Shown piece after piece: positions 5,874 through 6,857 of a DNA stretch of 6,857 nt. Numbering within the stretch: position 1 is the stretch's first letter; each line of letters starts with the position of its first letter. A program made the translations under genes and the position numbers. The notes beneath the pieces were generated by a model. That model searched no databases, had not been told where the DNA came from, and saw nothing but the letters and a program-made list of their open reading frames with translations. The stretch is from Chloroflexota bacterium (GTDB lineage Bacteria; Chloroflexota; Dehalococcoidia; Lucifugimonadales; Lucifugimonadaceae). The DNA lies in contig JAJCYX010000310.1 in assembly GCA_029262715.1 (NCBI GenBank), positions 1-6,857 on the forward strand, in the 5' to 3' direction.

Positions 5874-6857
5874 GTGACTCTGAAGACCGACCTCAGGACA
5901 AGGCTCGCATCCCGACAGGCACGACTAGGGACCGAGACCGCATTCGAAACGCTTGCGAAGGCCAAAAGACTCGAGGCCCAGGGCAAGCACATCATTCATC
6001 TTGAGATAGGTGAGCCGGATTTCGACACTCCGGAGCATATTCGGGACGCTGCCAAAGACGCTCTAGACAACGGTTTCACACACTACGGCCCGTCGGCCGG
6101 TCAGATGGAGCTTCGCACCGCTATTGCAAAGCACCAATCTGAGCGCCAGGGCTACGATATCTCGCCCGAGCGCGTGATCGTCACTCCCGGTGGCAAGCCG
6201 GTGATGTTCTTCACGATGATGGCCTTGATCGAGTCTGGCGACGAGGCGATTTACCCGAACCCGGGTTTTCCGATCTACGAATCGATGATCGAGTACATGG
6301 GAGGCACCGCCGTCCCTGTTCCCCTGTTGGAAGAGTTCGATTTCAGCCTCGATGTTGAGACCCTGCGCGGACTGATAACGGACAAGACCAAACTGCTGGT
6401 GGTCAACACGCCGAACAACCCCTGCGGCTCAATCATTCCGAAGGACGATCTCGAGAAGATCGCTGAGATCGCAGTTGAACGAGACCTTGTTGTGCTCTCT
6501 GACGAGATCTACAAGGACATGTACTACAAGGATGATCACGATTCGATCACACAGTTTCCTGACATGATCGACCGGACGATCATCCTGGACGGTTTTTCAA
6601 AGAGCTATGCCATGACCGGCTGGCGTCTCGGCTACGGGATATTCCCCGAATGGCTGGTTGAACCGGTTTCGCGCCTGATGACAAATAGCGTTTCATGCAC
6701 TTCGGTATTCAGCCAGATGGCGGCTGTTGCTGCTCTTGAAGGACCGCAGGATTCCGTCGGTGTGATGATGGAGGAGTTCACTGCTCGACGTGATCTTGTC
6801 GTTGAAGGACTCAACTCACTGCCAGGTGTTTCCTGTCTCACACCTAAGGGCGCTTTC
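5874..6857 (+). CDS. Class I/II PLP-dependent aminotransferase (AspC/COG0436 type), C-terminus cut by window edge
   Basis: This fold-type I pyridoxal-phosphate enzyme of the aspartate aminotransferase-like group transfers an amino group between an amino acid and a 2-keto acid. Numbered from the GTG, LEIGEPDFDTP (43-53) is the substrate-loop motif, HYGPSAGQMELR (70-81) follows, NTPNNPCG (178-185) holds the PLP-contacting Asn182, SDEIY (209-213) holds the PLP-nitrogen Asp210 and Tyr213, and FSKSYAMTGWRLGYG (241-255) contains the Schiff-base Lys243. The conserved substrate-carboxylate Arg near the C-terminus lies beyond the window. The 328 visible residues are about four fifths of the usual 390-400. 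An in-frame ATG at 5841 would add 11 residues (MRPVTALRRKP); GEPDF at 46-50 from the GTG is already late compared with well-known homologues near 36-43, so GTG is preferred. It diverges from the aldolase gene, and the two may share regulatory DNA. The amino-acid substrate is not assignable. Confidence 0.93.
   Translation, partial: MTLKTDLRTRLASRQARLGTETAFETLAKAKRLEAQGKHIIHLEIGEPDFDTPEHIRDAAKDALDNGFTHYGPSAGQMELRTAIAKHQSERQGYDISPERVIVTPGGKPVMFFTMMALIESGDEAIYPNPGFPIYESMIEYMGGTAVPVPLLEEFDFSLDVETLRGLITDKTKLLVVNTPNNPCGSIIPKDDLEKIAEIAVERDLVVLSDEIYKDMYYKDDHDSITQFPDMIDRTIILDGFSKSYAMTGWRLGYGIFPEWLVEPVSRLMTNSVSCTSVFSQMAAVAALEGPQDSVGVMMEEFTARRDLVVEGLNSLPGVSCLTPKGAF

Noticed and set aside
1..6857. CRISPR arrays, retron/DGR-like repeats, toxin-antitoxin pairs, phage or integrase genes
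   Set aside because: None seen: there are no spaced direct repeats, no reverse transcriptase or nuclease motifs, and no integrase genes in any frame I read.

Overview
The window reads as bacterial chromosome of moderately high G+C content. Several starts carry Shine-Dalgarno-like purine runs (upstream of 746, 3115, 5623 and 5874), genes are compact, and no tRNA, rRNA, CRISPR array or intact insertion sequence is visible. The gene families (Ldh-family 2-hydroxyacid dehydrogenases, an HpcH/HpaI aldolase, an extended SDR, a COG0436-type aminotransferase) are typical of heterotrophic bacteria that consume sugar acids or hydroxy acids. An environmental Chloroflexota lineage, such as a SAR202/Dehalococcoidia relative, fits the impression given by the proteins. 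That is only a guess and no marker gene is present.

Layout. Six genes run leftward on the minus strand, from about 5623 down to the left edge. In transcription order they are an HpcH/HpaI-family class II aldolase (5623-4862), a class I SAM-dependent methyltransferase (4835-4053), an unrecognised membrane protein of about five hydrophobic segments (3937-3248), two tandem paralogous Ldh-family oxidoreductases (3115-2039 and 1921-842), and an NAD-dependent epimerase/dehydratase cut by the left edge (746-1). Only the aldolase and methyltransferase are close enough (26 bases) to look tightly co-transcribed. The other gaps are 95 to 132 bases, so internal promoters are possible. On the plus strand, diverging from the aldolase across a 250-base intergenic region, a fold-type I PLP aminotransferase starts near 5874 and runs off the right edge. 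No gene-free stretch exceeds 300 bases.

How the genes may work together (inference). An Ldh-type dehydrogenase pair, a sugar-nucleotide or uronate-type SDR and a 2-keto-3-deoxy-acid aldolase would make a plausible route that oxidises or reduces a sugar acid and cleaves the resulting 2-keto acid to pyruvate plus an aldehyde. The methyltransferase and membrane protein have no obvious place in such a route.

Points of interest are the tandem paralogues (about 62% identical by hand alignment, with one active-site-region difference), a shared upstream motif before two of the minus-strand genes, two abutting palindromes in the divergent region, and a short ORF there that may be a transposase-domain remnant. 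I did not find convincing evidence of a new defence, mobile or RNA-based system.
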